A stretch of 64,000 bases of DNA from Adiantum capillus-veneris (Eukaryota > Streptophyta > Polypodiopsida > Polypodiales > Pteridaceae). This document shows positions 1 through 10,452 of this stretch, in pieces. Under the pieces are notes generated by a model, which saw only the letters and a list, made by a program, of their open reading frames with translations, did no database searches and was not told the DNA's origin. Every line of letters starts with the position of its first letter. Within the stretch, counting starts at the first letter, position 1. Position numbers and translations under genes: made by a program. The stretch lies in the NCBI GenBank assembly GCA_014529385.2, contig CM043944.1, positions 93,766,476-93,830,475 on the forward strand, in the 5' to 3' direction.

Positions 1-7
1 TGGCGGC

Positions 8-240
8 TCGATTTGGAATTACGCCCGACAGACTGACGCCACAGGCAGGGGTAGTTTGACTACCACCTGGACGGGATGTTGCCATTACACCGAGCATTGG
101 CAAACTTCGTTTGCAATGACAGGGGTGTAAGGCACGCGAGTGACGTTCTACTCGGAATCCCTTGGTACCACAAGAACTACGTCGTGGTTGACTACCAGGC
201 CGAGAAAGCGACTTTGATAAATGAAGGGCTCAGAGATTGT
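8..240 (+). pseudogene. G1 retroviral-type aspartic protease, C-terminal half
   Basis: Remnant of the polyprotein-cleaving aspartic protease. Visible landmarks are ARFGITPDRL, the flap-side stretch GRDVAITPSIGKLRLQ and the C-terminal hallmark GIPWYHKNYVVVDYQ. The catalytic D-S/T-G triad would lie before base 1. Internal stops and a frame change near position 110-145 break it. The same GIPWYHK-like ending recurs in copies C (about 42960) and E (about 30850), which anchors the family assignment. Confidence 0.8.
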
Positions 241-394
241 ACTTGATGAACTTCAGTTTCTTTACTCATTCTTTTGGGAGAGAACTGAACGATGGATAAA
301 GGTTGAATATGTTTTGACCTGAACAAAAGAATGCCAAGGATTTTTCTCCACATTCATGCCGATTGCTTTTTAGAGGGCCTGAAGATCAGACCAT

Positions 395-1242
395 TGATCT
401 GATACCTGGAGCACGCCACCGAACCGGCCACCTTACCGTGTGAGCCGAGTATAGAATGAAAAGATTACGAACCAAGTGAAGACCTCTTGGAAAAGGGTCT
501 TGTCCAGCCTAGTACTTCACCGTATTGCTCTCCACTGTTGTTGGATTTGAAGAAAGACGGATCTTGGAGAATGTGCATCGACTATAGAGCTCTCAACAAA
601 ATCACCATCGAGAACAGATTTCCGGTTCCTAGGATCGATGATATACTCGATAGGTTACAAGGATCCTCCTGCTTTAGCAAGATTGATCTGAAGAGTGGAT
701 ATCATCAGATCCGAATCGTGCGGGAGACGTCTACAAGACAGCCTTTTGGACTACTTTTTGGGTTATTTGAGTTTTTGGTGATGCCTGTTGGCTTAACCAA
801 TGCTCCTGTGACATTAATCGGATGATGGACAGGATTTTTCGAGAATACAGGCTATTTGTTGACACTTTCTTTGACGACATCATTGTTTTCTCCAAGAATG
901 AGGTAGAACACAGAGATCATCTGCTTCAGGTCTTTCAGGCATTACGAGATCACAAGTTAGTGATTAATGCAAAGAAAAGTGAATTTTTCCTACCAGAGAT
1001 ATATTTTTTGGGACACATTGTCTCAGCAGCAGGAGTGCAAATGGATCCGGCCAAGATGGAGACTATCCGTGATTGGCTCGATTTGAAGAATGTCCATGAA
1101 GTTAGAAGTTTTTTGGAACTGTGTTCGTACTACAGGCGGTTCATACGAAAGTTTGCAGAGGTTGCTTCCCCTTTGCATATCTTGACACAGAAAGGAGTCC
1201 CTTTTCTCGTGGGGATCCACAGAGGTGACTGCCTTTTAGACA
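395..1242 (+). pseudogene. G1 reverse transcriptase
   Basis: RT copies the element RNA into cDNA inside cytoplasmic particles. The linker TPPNRPPYRVS (about 410-445) precedes the palm: KDGSWRMCIDYRALNKIT, PRIDDILDRLQG, FSKIDLKSGYHQIRI, FGLFEFLVMPVGLTNAP. The catalytic motif appears as FFDDIIVFSK (about 873-900), where YVDD or FVDD is usual, so both aspartates survive. The thumb follows (EFFLPEIYFLGHIVS, YYRRFIRKFAEVASPLH). A frame change near 822 and a stop-rich start show decay. It runs directly into RNase H. Confidence 0.9.
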
Positions 1243-1800
1243 TTGAAAGAGAAATTGATTACGGGACCCGTTTTGACTTTGCCGGATTTGCAGAAGTCAT
1301 TTGAAGTATATTGTGATGCTTGTGGTCGTACTCTGGGTGCGGTCTTAATGCAAGAAGGCCATGTCACTGCTTACGAGAGCCGATTGTTCTCTAGGCCGGA
1401 GATGATAGCACAGATTTATAAGAAAGAGCTTTTGGCGGTTATCCATGCTCTTACTCAGTGGTGGCATTACCTACTCGGAGCGGATTTTACTGTCTTTACA
1501 GACCATCAGAATGTGCGCTACTTCTTGTCACAGAAGCAACTTTCGGAAAAGCAAATACGATGGGCGAACATCTTATCACACTTTCACTTCCAGATTGTCC
1601 ATGTGCAGGGACAGAAGAATGTGGTGGCAGATGCTTTGTCTCGGAAGCCATTGGTTCTGGCTATTTCCGCGATACATCATAGGAGCTTCGAGGATATGGT
1701 CGACAAGTATACCACAGATACAGATTTTGCTGATATTTTCACACGGATACGGGATGGGGAGACACTAGCAGGATACTCCATTCGGAAAGGCTACTTGATG
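1243..1800 (+). pseudogene. G1 RNase H domain and spacer
   Basis: RNase H removes the RNA strand during reverse transcription. Motifs in order: FEVYCDACGRTLGAVLMQ (first catalytic Asp), YKKELLAVIHALTQWWHYL (catalytic Glu), FTVFTDHQNVRYF (second Asp) and NVVADALSRK (last Asp). The key acidic residues are all visible. The frame stays open from 1243 to 2136 into the integrase, the longest undamaged stretch of copy A. The junction with RT at about 1200-1250 is frameshifted. Confidence 0.9.
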
Positions 1801-2563
1801 AGAAAAACCATGTTGTGCGTTACACAGCCGTTGAGGGAAAAGGTTATGCCTGAATGCCACTGTCCACCTTTTACGGGTCACCGCGGCATTGCTACCACCA
1901 TGAAGGGGGTAGAGAGATACTTCTTTTGGCCGAGACTCAAAAAGGATGTGGAAGAGTTTGTGCGCACTTGCTTAGTATGCCAGAAGGTCAAGTTTGACAG
2001 GCATAAGACACAGGGAATGTTACAGCCTTTACCCATACCCACCCGCCCCTGGGAAAGTATTGCAATGGATTTTATTTTTGATCTCCAGAGAACACAGAAT
2101 GGTCACGATGATTTTCCAATAACATGGCATGCCTGAGACGATCGTCTCCGACAGAGACCCCAGATTTACGAGTTTGTTTTGGAAGCAATTTGGGAGAACA
2201 TTGGCACGTAGTTGCAGTTCTTGTCATCGTTCCACTTGCAGACTGACGGGCAATCTGAGATTGCCAATTTAGTGGTTTTAGATTTATTGAAGTCTTGTAT
2301 CTCGGATCAGAAGACTCAATGGAAAAAGTACTTACCTTTGGTGGAATTTGCCTACAATAACACAATACACTCTTCGACGGGGAAGGCGCCATTTGAGATT
2401 GTTGAAGGTGCTGCGAAGGTTCCACCCTTCCTAAGCACGAAAGATAAGAATTTTGAAGCAGATGAATATACGCGAGATTTGGATACGGCTTTTGCCAAGG
2501 TTCGCGAGACTTTGCAGAAGTCTCAAAAACGACAGAAAAGGCAGCGGATCGTCATCGTCGCGA
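1801..2563 (+). pseudogene. G1 integrase, core partly deleted
   Basis: Integrase inserts the cDNA into chromosomes. The HHCC zinc-binding region is visible (ECHCPPFTGHRG through CLVCQKVKFDRHK), then the core start AMDFIFDLQRTQNGHD with the first catalytic Asp. Compared with copy B, about 110 bases are missing near 2110, joining the first Asp region to ITWHG. The second Asp lies in ETIVSDRDPRF in another frame, followed by TDGQSEIAN (catalytic Glu region) and FAYNNTIHSSTGKAPFEIV. The deletion and frameshifts make it inactive. Confidence 0.88.
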
Positions 2564-3024
2564 CTTGAAATTGAAGGAGGATGGTTGGGTGCTCTTACGT
2601 TTTGAGAAGGCACGCCTTAGAAAGAAAAAGGGAAAGGAGAGGCTTTTTCCAAAGCTCAGTATGCGATACTACGGACCTTTCCAGATCACTGAAAAGAAAA
2701 TGATATCTCCTTCCGATTGAAACTGCCAGATACTTGGAGGATTCGCAATGCATTTCATGTGAGTCTCTTGAAACCTTTTAAGGGTGATGTGCGTGATGAT
2801 GGGGAGCCTAATGAGCAACCCGAAGTGGAAGAGAACGAGGAGATCCTTGTTCCTAAACAGATTTTGGCACATAAGGATATGAAGACTAAAGGCTAAGTCC
2901 GAAGGCGGTTCTTGGTTAAGTTCAAGAACTATCTTGCATTTGATGCGAAGTGGATCAAGGAGGAGGTCCTAGTAGATACTCCTCGGATTGTGAAACTTTA
3001 CCTCGATGCTTTTGGTTTAACATA
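2564..3024 (+). pseudogene. G1 chromodomain-like C-terminal tail
   Basis: Tail of the polyprotein after integrase. It includes the SLLKPFKGDV-like step (about 2764-2790), an acidic linker EQPEVEENEE (about 2812-2845) and the end FLVKFKNY...AKWIKEE...VKLYLDAFGLT. The pattern KFKNY-x-AKW-x-E is the classic end of plant chromoviral integrases, where a chromodomain guides integration to heterochromatin. Stop codons interrupt it. The same tail recurs in B (19780-19972), C (39577-39720) and E (33690-33838), and as a remnant in the LARD. Confidence 0.85.
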
Positions 3025-3431
3025 GTCTACTCCAAACGGAACCCAGAATTCAGCTTGGCCGGAGATCTGGTGCAGTGGGATACACAAGAGGGGAGTCACT
3101 CCGCTCCTTTGTCAACAAATGCCTCCATTTCGATACTAAAGTCAATGATGTCTCTTTGAGCTTCAGGGATACTGAGAGCTGATAGTATTCTGCTGGATGA
3201 CTTTATGAAATGGAATTCCTGATTATGATACTGATTTGTTCTTGACTTCTTGTGAGTGCAAGAACTGATAGACGAAATGACTGCGGCATTTTGGTCTGAT
3301 TGATCTCGAATAGACATGGTTGCAATAGGGTTAGTCAATCGGACATCGATGAGGTCCCGATTGGACCTAGATGCGATTGCTAGCTACATTGCCGATAAAT
3401 CATGGTCTAAGATCCGAAAGAATGTTGAATG

Positions 3432-3484
3432 TCATGTGATGTCCTGTGATGTCTAGTGATGTCCTGTGATGTCGTGTGATGTGA
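3432..3484 (+). repeat. 10-bp minisatellite in the G1 3' noncoding region
   Basis: About five imperfect copies of a GTGATGTCCT-like unit. The surrounding stretch 3025-3610 is the G1 3' noncoding region and holds no gene. Copies B (about 20405) and C (about 39127-39155, inverted) keep only one to three units, so the array varies in length between copies. Confidence 0.8.
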
Positions 3485-3610
3485 CTGTCGATTTGGTACA
3501 TGTGCTAGATGTGTGTTCCTAGTACGTAGGTACTAACAGTCAGTGTTTGCTAAGATGGTTTATGGCTTCTGTCGGTTTTGCACGCGTAATCGCGGTCGAT
3601 TAAAATGCTT

Positions 3611-3624
3611 TCAAGAGGGGGGTA
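3611..3624 (+). other. Polypurine tract of element A
   Basis: TCAAGAGGGGGGTA lies directly before the LTR start TGTCAC. It is the primer for plus-strand DNA synthesis. Nearly the same tract precedes the LTRs at 20554, 26739 and 30217, and inverted at 38984. Confidence 0.85.
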
Positions 3625-3637
3625 TGTCACAAAGTGA

Positions 3638-3827
3638 TGACGTGGCCACCGACAGCAGAAACCCTAATTTCTGCCAAAAACCCTAATTTTTGGAAACCCT
3701 AACCCTAACTGCTGGCTGAAACCCCTAAATGTGGCTGAAACCCTAATGTGGGCGGCAGAAATGCCACGTGGCAACAGTACAGAAATTCCGTGATTTGCGG
3801 CGTTTTTTTTTAGAGCTTTTGACGTCA
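3638..3827 (+). promoter_or_regulatory. Candidate bZIP-type promoter motifs in the U3 of LTR A
   Basis: TGACGTGGCC at 3638, the palindrome GCCACGTGGC at 3763-3772 and TGACGTCA at 3820-3827 are textbook ACGT-core sites of plant bZIP factors. They sit where an LTR promoter is expected. That they are used is inference. Confidence 0.5.
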
Positions 3828-4082
3828 GCTTTTGGCTACGCAAGTGAGCTTGTGAGAGAGAGAATTAGATTTGCTTTATTTTACAAAACTTAAGAGAGTT
3901 TGTGTGAGATAGAGAGAGAGAGACTTTTTGCTTTTGTTTTGAAAGCTTTTGGGGCTCTGCTTTTGGGCATCCCTTGTAACCTTTAAGTAAACGGTTTAGG
4001 GCTCACTCTGCAGAGCATCTAGACGCAGAGTTTGAGAGTGAAACCCTAACCGCTCTTTGTACTTTGACATTGATTTAATACA

Positions 4083-4125
4083 TAAAGAAATACCGAAAGG
4101 GGCGCCAGTCTTTGGGGCCAATATC
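4083..4125 (+). other. Conserved LTR block after a poly(A)-like signal
   Basis: ATAAAGAAATACCGAAAGG followed by GGCGCCAGTCTTTGGGGCC. Close versions occur at about 20950 (G1 B), 25690 and 28223 (LARD), 30650 (G1 E) and 47545 (G1 I), while the flanking LTR sequence is much more diverged. It probably marks the R/U5 region. Confidence 0.75.
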
Positions 4126-4166
4126 TCTAGGCACAGAACTCCACCGGGCCAGTGCAAATCTATTGT

Positions 4167-4322
4167 GATCTGTGAATTGTTTTGAAGTGGTTATTTGGTG
4201 CTGTGGTGATTGATTCTTGATCTGTGAATTGTTTTGAAGTGGTTATTTGGTGCTGTGGTGATTGATTCTTGATCTGTGAATTGTTTTGAAGTGGTTATTT
4301 GGTGCTGTGGTGATCGATTCTT
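4167..4322 (+). repeat. Three tandem copies of a 52-bp unit in LTR A
   Basis: The unit begins GATCTGTGAATTGTTTTGAA and ends GATTGATTCTT. The three copies are virtually identical (one T/C difference in the last). Other G1 LTRs have a single GTTTTGAA-containing segment here, so this is a recent local triplication in U5. Confidence 0.93.
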
Positions 4323-4348
4323 GACTTGGAGTGTCCAAGTCTGTTACA

Positions 4349-4911
4349 CCAAACATCTGTTAGCGTTTTTGCAACACCTAGCGTTTTTGGACAGATCTGC
4401 CTTTTGCAGACCTTGCTGCGTTTTTCAGTGTTTTGCTGACGTTTTTGGTGATTTGCGGCGTTTTTCACAAAACGTTGATCTTGTGCACCTACGGGAGAGG
4501 CCACGGAACACCCAGGAGTCTTCTACATTGCCTGGAACTTGCAGATCTACACCTTGGACAAGTATCTACACCCAATCGGCACCATTTTCGGTACTTATTA
4601 CTTACTGTTTTTTCTCAGTTTTCAGCCCCTCGAAGGCTGAAAAGTGCGAGAACCCTCTCCTCCGACACTCTATGACGCTCCCGCACCGACCAGTGGCGTA
4701 TAGGCACACTAAAATCTCTATTACACCAGCGTTTTCAGCACCCTTTGCAGCGTGTTTTGGACGGACAGCACGCTGAATTTTTACTTGTGCGGTCGAACCA
4801 TTGGTGGTTGTCCGTGCGGTTATCTTGGATTGCTACAGTCTTGGGAACAGTACCTTCATCGATGACTTGCGATCTTATCATTCTACCTTTGGGACTTCTC
4901 TCTAAGCACGC
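4349..4911 (+). other. Leader-like stretch before copia C1, no recognised LTR
   Basis: No gene. It follows LTR A directly and lacks a TGGTATCAGAGC primer site. It is rich in GCGTTTTT words (CTAGCGTTTTTGG, GCTGCGTTTTTC, GCGGCGTTTTTC and others) like the L5 LTRs of this window. It is most simply the 5' leader or a remnant of the 5' LTR of copia C1, whose gag starts at 4915. Confidence 0.5.
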
Positions 4912-4914
4912 GAC

Positions 4915-5789
4915 ATGTCGACTCCGAAGCAGAAGGGACAACAACAAGAGTCCCACAAGGGGGGCACTACGTCTTCTGCGACTACGGCCACTTCCACTTC
5001 TTTGACTACGTCGGCATCTGCCAACGCTACATCCAACAATTATGCCCTCACCCAGTTTGTTGAGGAGAAGAAGTTTGATTTACACAACTATTCTGTGTGG
5101 AGGACACGAGCCCGCACAATTATTGCCTACCATCGACTCTGGGAATGGTTGAATGATTTCACCCATTCGGCTACTCAACCTTCCCTTCCCACCGCCACCC
5201 AGGCCCAGATCGACGAGTGGGTGGATCGGGACATACGAGTCTTCACCTTTCTTATGATGAACCTCTCGGACCGCATCAGGAAGGAAGTTCCAAAGAGGAG
5301 CATGCACATCCATTGTGGAGACAAATTCTTGACCAGTTTGACGAGACCTCGTTTACCAGACAGATCACACTTGAACGCGAGTTGTACAACCTCCAGTTCA
5401 AGGATTTCAACTCACTTGATGGGTTGAACCGTCGCATGCGGGAACTCTGGGACGACCTTGTCTCTGCCGGAGGCAACATCACCTCGGCACGCATGGTTGG
5501 CCTCTTACTATTCAAGCTTCCCCCGCGCTTTCATCCCTATTTTCAGAGCTTGGTCACATCTGGACATACCTCTTTTCCCACTTGGGACGAGATTCTCCCT
5601 TCCCTTAGACAGATTGAGGGGCATTCCGCATTCCGAGCGAGAGGTGTTGTTGAGGCAGAAGGAGCTTTGATAGCTCAAGGAGGTAACAAGAAAGGTAAAG
5701 GTAAGAAGAAGAAGAAGAACAAGGACATCGAATGTTACCAGTACCACAAGAAAGGGCACAGAGAATCAGAATGCATCAAGAAGAAATGA
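4915..5789 (+). pseudogene. Copia C1 gag
   Basis: Capsid/nucleocapsid protein that packages the element RNA. ATG at 4915 begins MSTPKQKGQQQ and a Ser/Thr-rich leader. The copia gag core follows (FDLHNYSVWRTRARTII, then LERELYNLQFKDF, LNRRMRELWDDL, MVGLLLFKLP). A frame change near 5300 splits it in two. A Lys-rich run precedes the zinc knuckle CYQYHKKGHRESEC (about 5730-5775), where the second Cys is replaced by Tyr, so the CCHC motif is broken. A stop follows at 5787. Confidence 0.88.
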
Positions 5790-5894
5790 GACGAGGCCAA
5801 CAGGGAGAAACAAACAGCCTCGACTACAGTAGTAGCCTCTCACGAGACGGCGGGGACCTCTCTTGTCGCGACGACAGACCACGCTCTTGCTACA

Positions 5895-6188
5895 TTGCAG
5901 TCAGGTACTTGGGTTGTTGACAGTGGAGCCACCACTCACATAACTCCCCAAGAGTCATGGTTTAGCTCTCTTAGGGAGACTCACGGGCAAACCGTCAATA
6001 TGGGTGACAACCATGAGATTCCAGTGTCTGGCACAGGCCAGATTACCCTCTTTCGTTCTACCTCAGACCCGAAGTTCAGTTTAGAGGAGGCACTTTATAT
6101 TCGGGACATGGCCTTCAACCTCCTCTTTGTGTCGAGTTTGGACTCTCAGGGAGCTGACATACACTTTGAGCACAGTTACCATTTCTGA
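5895..6188 (+). pseudogene. Copia C1 aspartic protease
   Basis: Starts near GTWVVDSGATTHIT, the typical copia active site D-S-G-A, and runs through VNMGDNHEIPVSGTG to a typical NLLFVSSL end. The active-site triad is intact, but the reading frame stops at 6186 and is shifted relative to gag and integrase. The family's normal form is a single gag-pol polyprotein. Confidence 0.88.
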
Positions 6189-7090
6189 TTCTACGACAGG
6201 TATTATCCTTGCATGCGGTGAGCGCAATGGTTCCCTATACCGCCTCTCTGCTCTTCTGTCTAGGACCACGGAGTCTTCTTCTCTATGACATGCACGATTT
6301 GGACATCTATGTTATCAACAGCTTCAGCAGGCTGCTAGGACCTCTATGGTAGAGGGTTTACCTACGATACCCTCCTCATCAGGCGTATGCGAGACTTACC
6401 AAATGGGCAAGCAACACAGGGTTGCCTTTCCGAAGCAGGCATCCAACAGAGTTTCGGCACCACTTGCACTGGTTCACGTTGCTCTATGTGGCCCAGTGAG
6501 CACTACTTCATTTTATGGCTCACAGTTTTGGCTTGTGCTTGTGGATGATTTCAGAAGGTACACTTGGGCTTGGTTCCTAAAGCTCAAGTCGGAGGCTTTC
6601 AATTTTGTTCGAAATTGGAAGACGATGGTTGAAAAGGAGAAGGACTTGCACGTCAAATGTATTCGCTCAGACAGAGGGGGTGAGTTCACCTCGAAGGAAT
6701 TTGCACAGTGGTGCAAGTCAGAGGGCATCCAGCGCCAGCTGACTACTCCTTACACTCCTTCCCAGAATGTTGAGCGGAAGAATCGGACTATCATGGAGAT
6801 GGCTCGTGCGATGCTTTCGCATGCTTCCTTGCCCCGAGTTTACTGGGCAGAGGTGTGCAACACGGCGCTTTACATCCAAAACCGTTCTCCTACCCATGCT
6901 TTGCAGGACATGACTCCTTATCAGGCTTACTACGGGCGCAAGCCCTCGGTCTCACACTTTTGAGTTTTAAGGTGTCCGGCCTTTGTCCATGTGCCAAAGG
7001 AGAAGCGACAGAAGTTAGACTTCAAGGCAAAGAAGGTCATCTTCCTGAGTTATTCCTGGTTGGCTCTACTCTACGGTTTCTTCCTCTGGC
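6189..7090 (+). pseudogene. Copia C1 GAG-pre-integrase and integrase
   Basis: The zinc-binding start is degraded (HARFGHLCYQQLQQAA, then CETYQMGKQHRVAFPK). The DDE core is well preserved: LVDDFRRYTWAWFLK with the first Asp, CIRSDRGGEF with the second, and SQNVERKNRT with the Glu. WAEVCNTALYIQNRSPT and MTPYQAYYGRKPSVSHF are the usual downstream landmarks. After the stop at 6961 the tail (KKVIFLSYS) reads on to about 7090 in the other frame, where a deletion removes the linker to RT. Confidence 0.9.
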
Positions 7091-7093
7091 ATC

Positions 7094-8094
7094 ATGAAGT
7101 TACCAGACTTGCCAAACCCTAGACAGCCTCGATGTTCTGCACGCCTCAAGGACAGGCAAGTTTATGATGGCGCAGAGTTCGTGAACTTTGCACTCATGTC
7201 TCAGATTCAGGCTTCACTTGTTGAGCCTTCCTTGGTGGAGGAAGCACTCCAGCATGATTGTTGGAAGCGTGCCATGCAGACAGAGATGGACGCTATCGAG
7301 CAGAATAAAACCTGGACTTTGGTTCCCAGGCCCAACAAGCGGAAGGTGGATTCTACGAAATGGATTTTCAAGACAAAGTACAAGGCCAATGGTTCCCTTG
7401 ACAAACACAAGGCAAGACTTGTTGCTCGAGGTTTGACACAACGACCAGGCGTGGACTTTGGCGAGACCTTTGTTCCCACCGCTTGCATGACTACCATACG
7501 CACAGTGTTTGCTCTCGCTGCAACTTTGGTTGGTCTATCTTCTAGATGGATGTCAAAAGTGCGTTTCTGAATGGAGCAACCTCCTGGGTTTCGTATACCT
7601 GGCAAGGAGGATTGGGTCTATCACTTGTGGAAAGCATTGTATGGACTGAAGCAGGCTAGACGACAGTGGTACCTCACACTTGACCAGTTTCTCGTGAAGC
7701 TTGGGTTACGGCGTACCTCATCAGATCCAACTGTTATGTTGTCTCTGATGGCTCTTTGGTTGCGATAGTGATTGTCTATGTGGACGATCTCATTTTCAAA
7801 GGTTCTTGGACCAACAGGATCAAGTTGATCATGAAAGCTATGGAGACGCGTTTCGAGATGAATGATCTTGGGCTTCTTCACTATTTTCTTGGATTCCAGA
7901 TTTTTCAGACACCAGACGGCATCTTTTTTTCTCAACGGAAGTATGCGAATGCTATCCAGGACAGATTCCAGATGAGAGGCTGCAAACTTATTGGCACTCC
8001 TCTTGAGCTCGGAGAGAACGTATCGCTTCACGATCCTTTCCCACGGATTGACTTAGAGCAGTACAGGAATGTTGTTGGTGCCTTGTATGGCTAA
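7094..8094 (+). pseudogene. Copia C1 reverse transcriptase
   Basis: Landmarks: AMQTEMDAIEQNKTWTLV, STKWIFKTKYKANGSLDKHK, ARLVARGLTQRPGVDF, MDVKSAFLNG (frameshifted at about 7550), KALYGLKQARRQWY, then the catalytic box IVYVDDLIFKG (about 7768-7800) and YFLGFQIFQTPDGIFFSQ. YVDD is intact. At least two frameshifts (about 7565 and 7740-7760) separate the parts. Confidence 0.92.
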
Positions 8095-8715
8095 CCTATT
8101 CCCGACCAAACATATGTTACACAGTTTTTGTCCTCAGTTCCTTCAACACTCGACCTCGTCAGCGACATTGGCGGTGTGCCCAACGTACTTTGCGGTACAT
8201 CAACGGCACCATGGACCATGGTGTGTTCTATGGTCGCTCCAAGTGTTGCACCTTACTAGGTTGGTGCGATTCAGATTGGACAGGACATACAGATACTCGG
8301 CCCTCTACTACAGGAGTCGTTTTCACACTCGGATCGAGACCGGCAACCCACCGTTGCGCTGTCTTCTACAGAGGCGGAGTACAAAGCAATTTGCTATGCT
8401 GCTTGTGAGGCCATATGGCTACGGAGATCTCTGGGAGAGTTGTGTTTTCCCTAGACTGCTACAACTTGTCTTTTGTACGACAATCAGAGTTGCATTGCTA
8501 TTGCCAAGAACCCTATCCTTCACACTCGGACAAAGCACGTTGAGGTGCACTACCACTATGTTCGGGAGCAGGTTTTGGCTGGAGATCTTCATTTGGAGTA
8601 TGTTCCTATAGCAAACAATGCAGCAGACATCTTCACGAAGGCTGTACCTCAGCGGACTTTGGCTTCTCACCTTCGACTCATGTGTGTTGTCTCAGCATTC
8701 AGTGCTCAGAGGGGT
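8095..8715 (+). pseudogene. Copia C1 RNase H and C-terminus
   Basis: MRYINGTMDHGVFYGRS, GWCDSDWTGHTDTRPSTTG and the late landmarks YDNQSCIAIAKNPILHTRTK and ADIFTKAVPQ are classic copia RNase H motifs. A damaged middle (8330-8470) is read in another frame. The coding sequence runs up to the polypurine tract CAGAGGGG at about 8707-8714. Confidence 0.88.
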
Positions 8716-9180
<465 letters not shown>

Positions 9181-9255
9181 GGTTGACAAGTGCACAAAGC
9201 AGATGCTTTAGTTTGTTAAAGATCCCCAAATGCAAAATTTTTGACTCAAAAGTCC

Positions 9256-10248
9256 ATGGCTGAAGTGCATACTCAATGGGCAGAAAGTCACCGAACCACC
9301 AATCAAACCGGCAATCAAGAAACCTCCTACTCCGAGGATGTTTACAGCAGAAGAACTTCAAGAGGTGGTTCAAACCCAGATCAGCCAGCTTTTGGACACA
9401 AAGAATCAATCGAAAAAGCAATTGAAGAGCGCAAGAAGGGGATTGACTACCCTGGTTACTTGGGCCGTCAATCTTCTTTTGCATCTGCAAGAAAGCAGAA
9501 GAAGCGTGTGCTTTTTGAAGGACTACCCATTTCTTCTTCCTCTTCTTATGAAAGTTCTTCTAGCTCTTCCGACTCAAGTGAGGAGGACCAAAAAGGCAAA
9601 AAGCGAACCAAAAAGAAAAGCTTCGGAAAGAGCAAGAAAAAGCCAAAAAAAACTCAGATTCCGACAAGTTTTTGATAGCTCTACGGAGGAGTCATCCTTT
9701 GACAGTTCGGACTCCGACGAATACATGTTTTACACGAAGAAGAAGCACTTTTACAGAGCCAACCAATACGACTTCCTCGAAGAAAAAAGCAAGAAGACTA
9801 AGGAATTTAAAGAGGGGGGACAGTCAATAAAATTTGAATCCTTTTCTGGATTCTAAGATGCTCCGAGGGCTTTGGCTTCATCCAACAATTTGACATAGCC
9901 TTCTTTGGAGGGCATTACTTAGAGCACTCCAAGATCAGGAGGGCTGCATCTTTTCTCAAAGGAAATGCTCGAACATGATGGTCCACTCTTCTTTTGAGCA
10001 AAGAAGCTCCAGTCAAGTGGTTAAAATTCAAACGGCTCTTTATTTCTTCTTGGCTGAACCGGGAGTACGAACGGGATGTAAGAACCACTTCGAACCATCT
10101 TCGAATGACCAAGGGAGATTCTTTGGACGCATATTACAAGAGGTTTTGAGACTCTTTTCTACCGACCTCTTCATTTAAGGTCACCTTTAAGGAACAGATT
10201 GAGCGGTTTTGCAGCGGACTCCCTGCAGAGATCCGAGATTACTGCCTG
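9256..10248 (+). pseudogene. G1 gag, N-terminal and capsid part (copy B)
   Basis: ATG at 9256 begins MAEVHTQWAES. A very Ser-rich acidic stretch and Lys-rich runs follow (9530-9650), then an acidic DSSDSDEYMF region and a capsid-like section (about 9880-10248: YLEHSKIRRAASFLKG, DSLDAYYKRF, FKEQIERFCSGLPAEIRDYC) typical of plant Retrotrans_gag. At least three frame changes occur. The frame is interrupted at 10248 by the LTR of H and resumes after 17478. Confidence 0.82.
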
Positions 10249-10404
10249 TGTAATGGAAATGGCCCATGAACTTTGAGAATAGCGGAATTAGGAGAATTGA
10301 AGAGATCATTTTTGTGAGACTACTTTGAGAACATAGAGAGTGAACTTATTTAGAGGTAGCAACATAACCATTATACTTAATTAACTTGACATGAACAATA
10401 CTTT

Positions 10405-10407
<3 letters not shown>

Positions 10408-10449
<42 letters not shown>
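10408..10449 (+). repeat. (GA)n microsatellite in the G2 LTR
   Basis: About 21 GA repeats inside the 3' LTR of H. The corresponding part of LTR G (about 58915) has only a short CT-rich stretch, so the array expanded in this copy. Confidence 0.96.

Positions 10450-10452
<3 letters not shown>

Larger units (their letters stand above)
1..4348 (+). mobile_element. Ty3/gypsy chromovirus-like element A (family G1), cut by window start
   Basis: Degenerate LTR retrotransposon read in the order protease, reverse transcriptase, RNase H, integrase, chromodomain-like tail, polypurine tract, 3' LTR. That order (integrase after RT/RNase H) is the Ty3/gypsy order. The gag and 5' LTR lie outside the window or are lost. 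Stops and frameshifts break every domain, so it cannot encode a working polyprotein. Copies B, C and E in this window share the same protein sequence and 3' noncoding region and define one family. Confidence 0.93.
3625..4348 (+). repeat. G1 LTR (3' LTR of element A)
   Basis: Begins TGTCACAAAG right after the polypurine tract and ends in TGTCCAAGTCTGTTACA, giving TG...CA ends. The 724-bp length is the longest of the G1 LTRs here, partly because of a 52-bp triplication near its 3' end. U3 contains TGACGTGGCC, a palindromic G-box GCCACGTGGC, a CRE-like TGACGTCA and several AACCCTAA words. An ATAAA word precedes a block conserved in other G1 LTRs. No primer site follows. Confidence 0.88.

Noticed and set aside
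4276-4776. 166-codon plus-strand frame
   Set aside because: Spans the end of LTR A and the noncoding leader of copia C1; Cys/Phe-rich translation from TTTTG-rich DNA with no domain.
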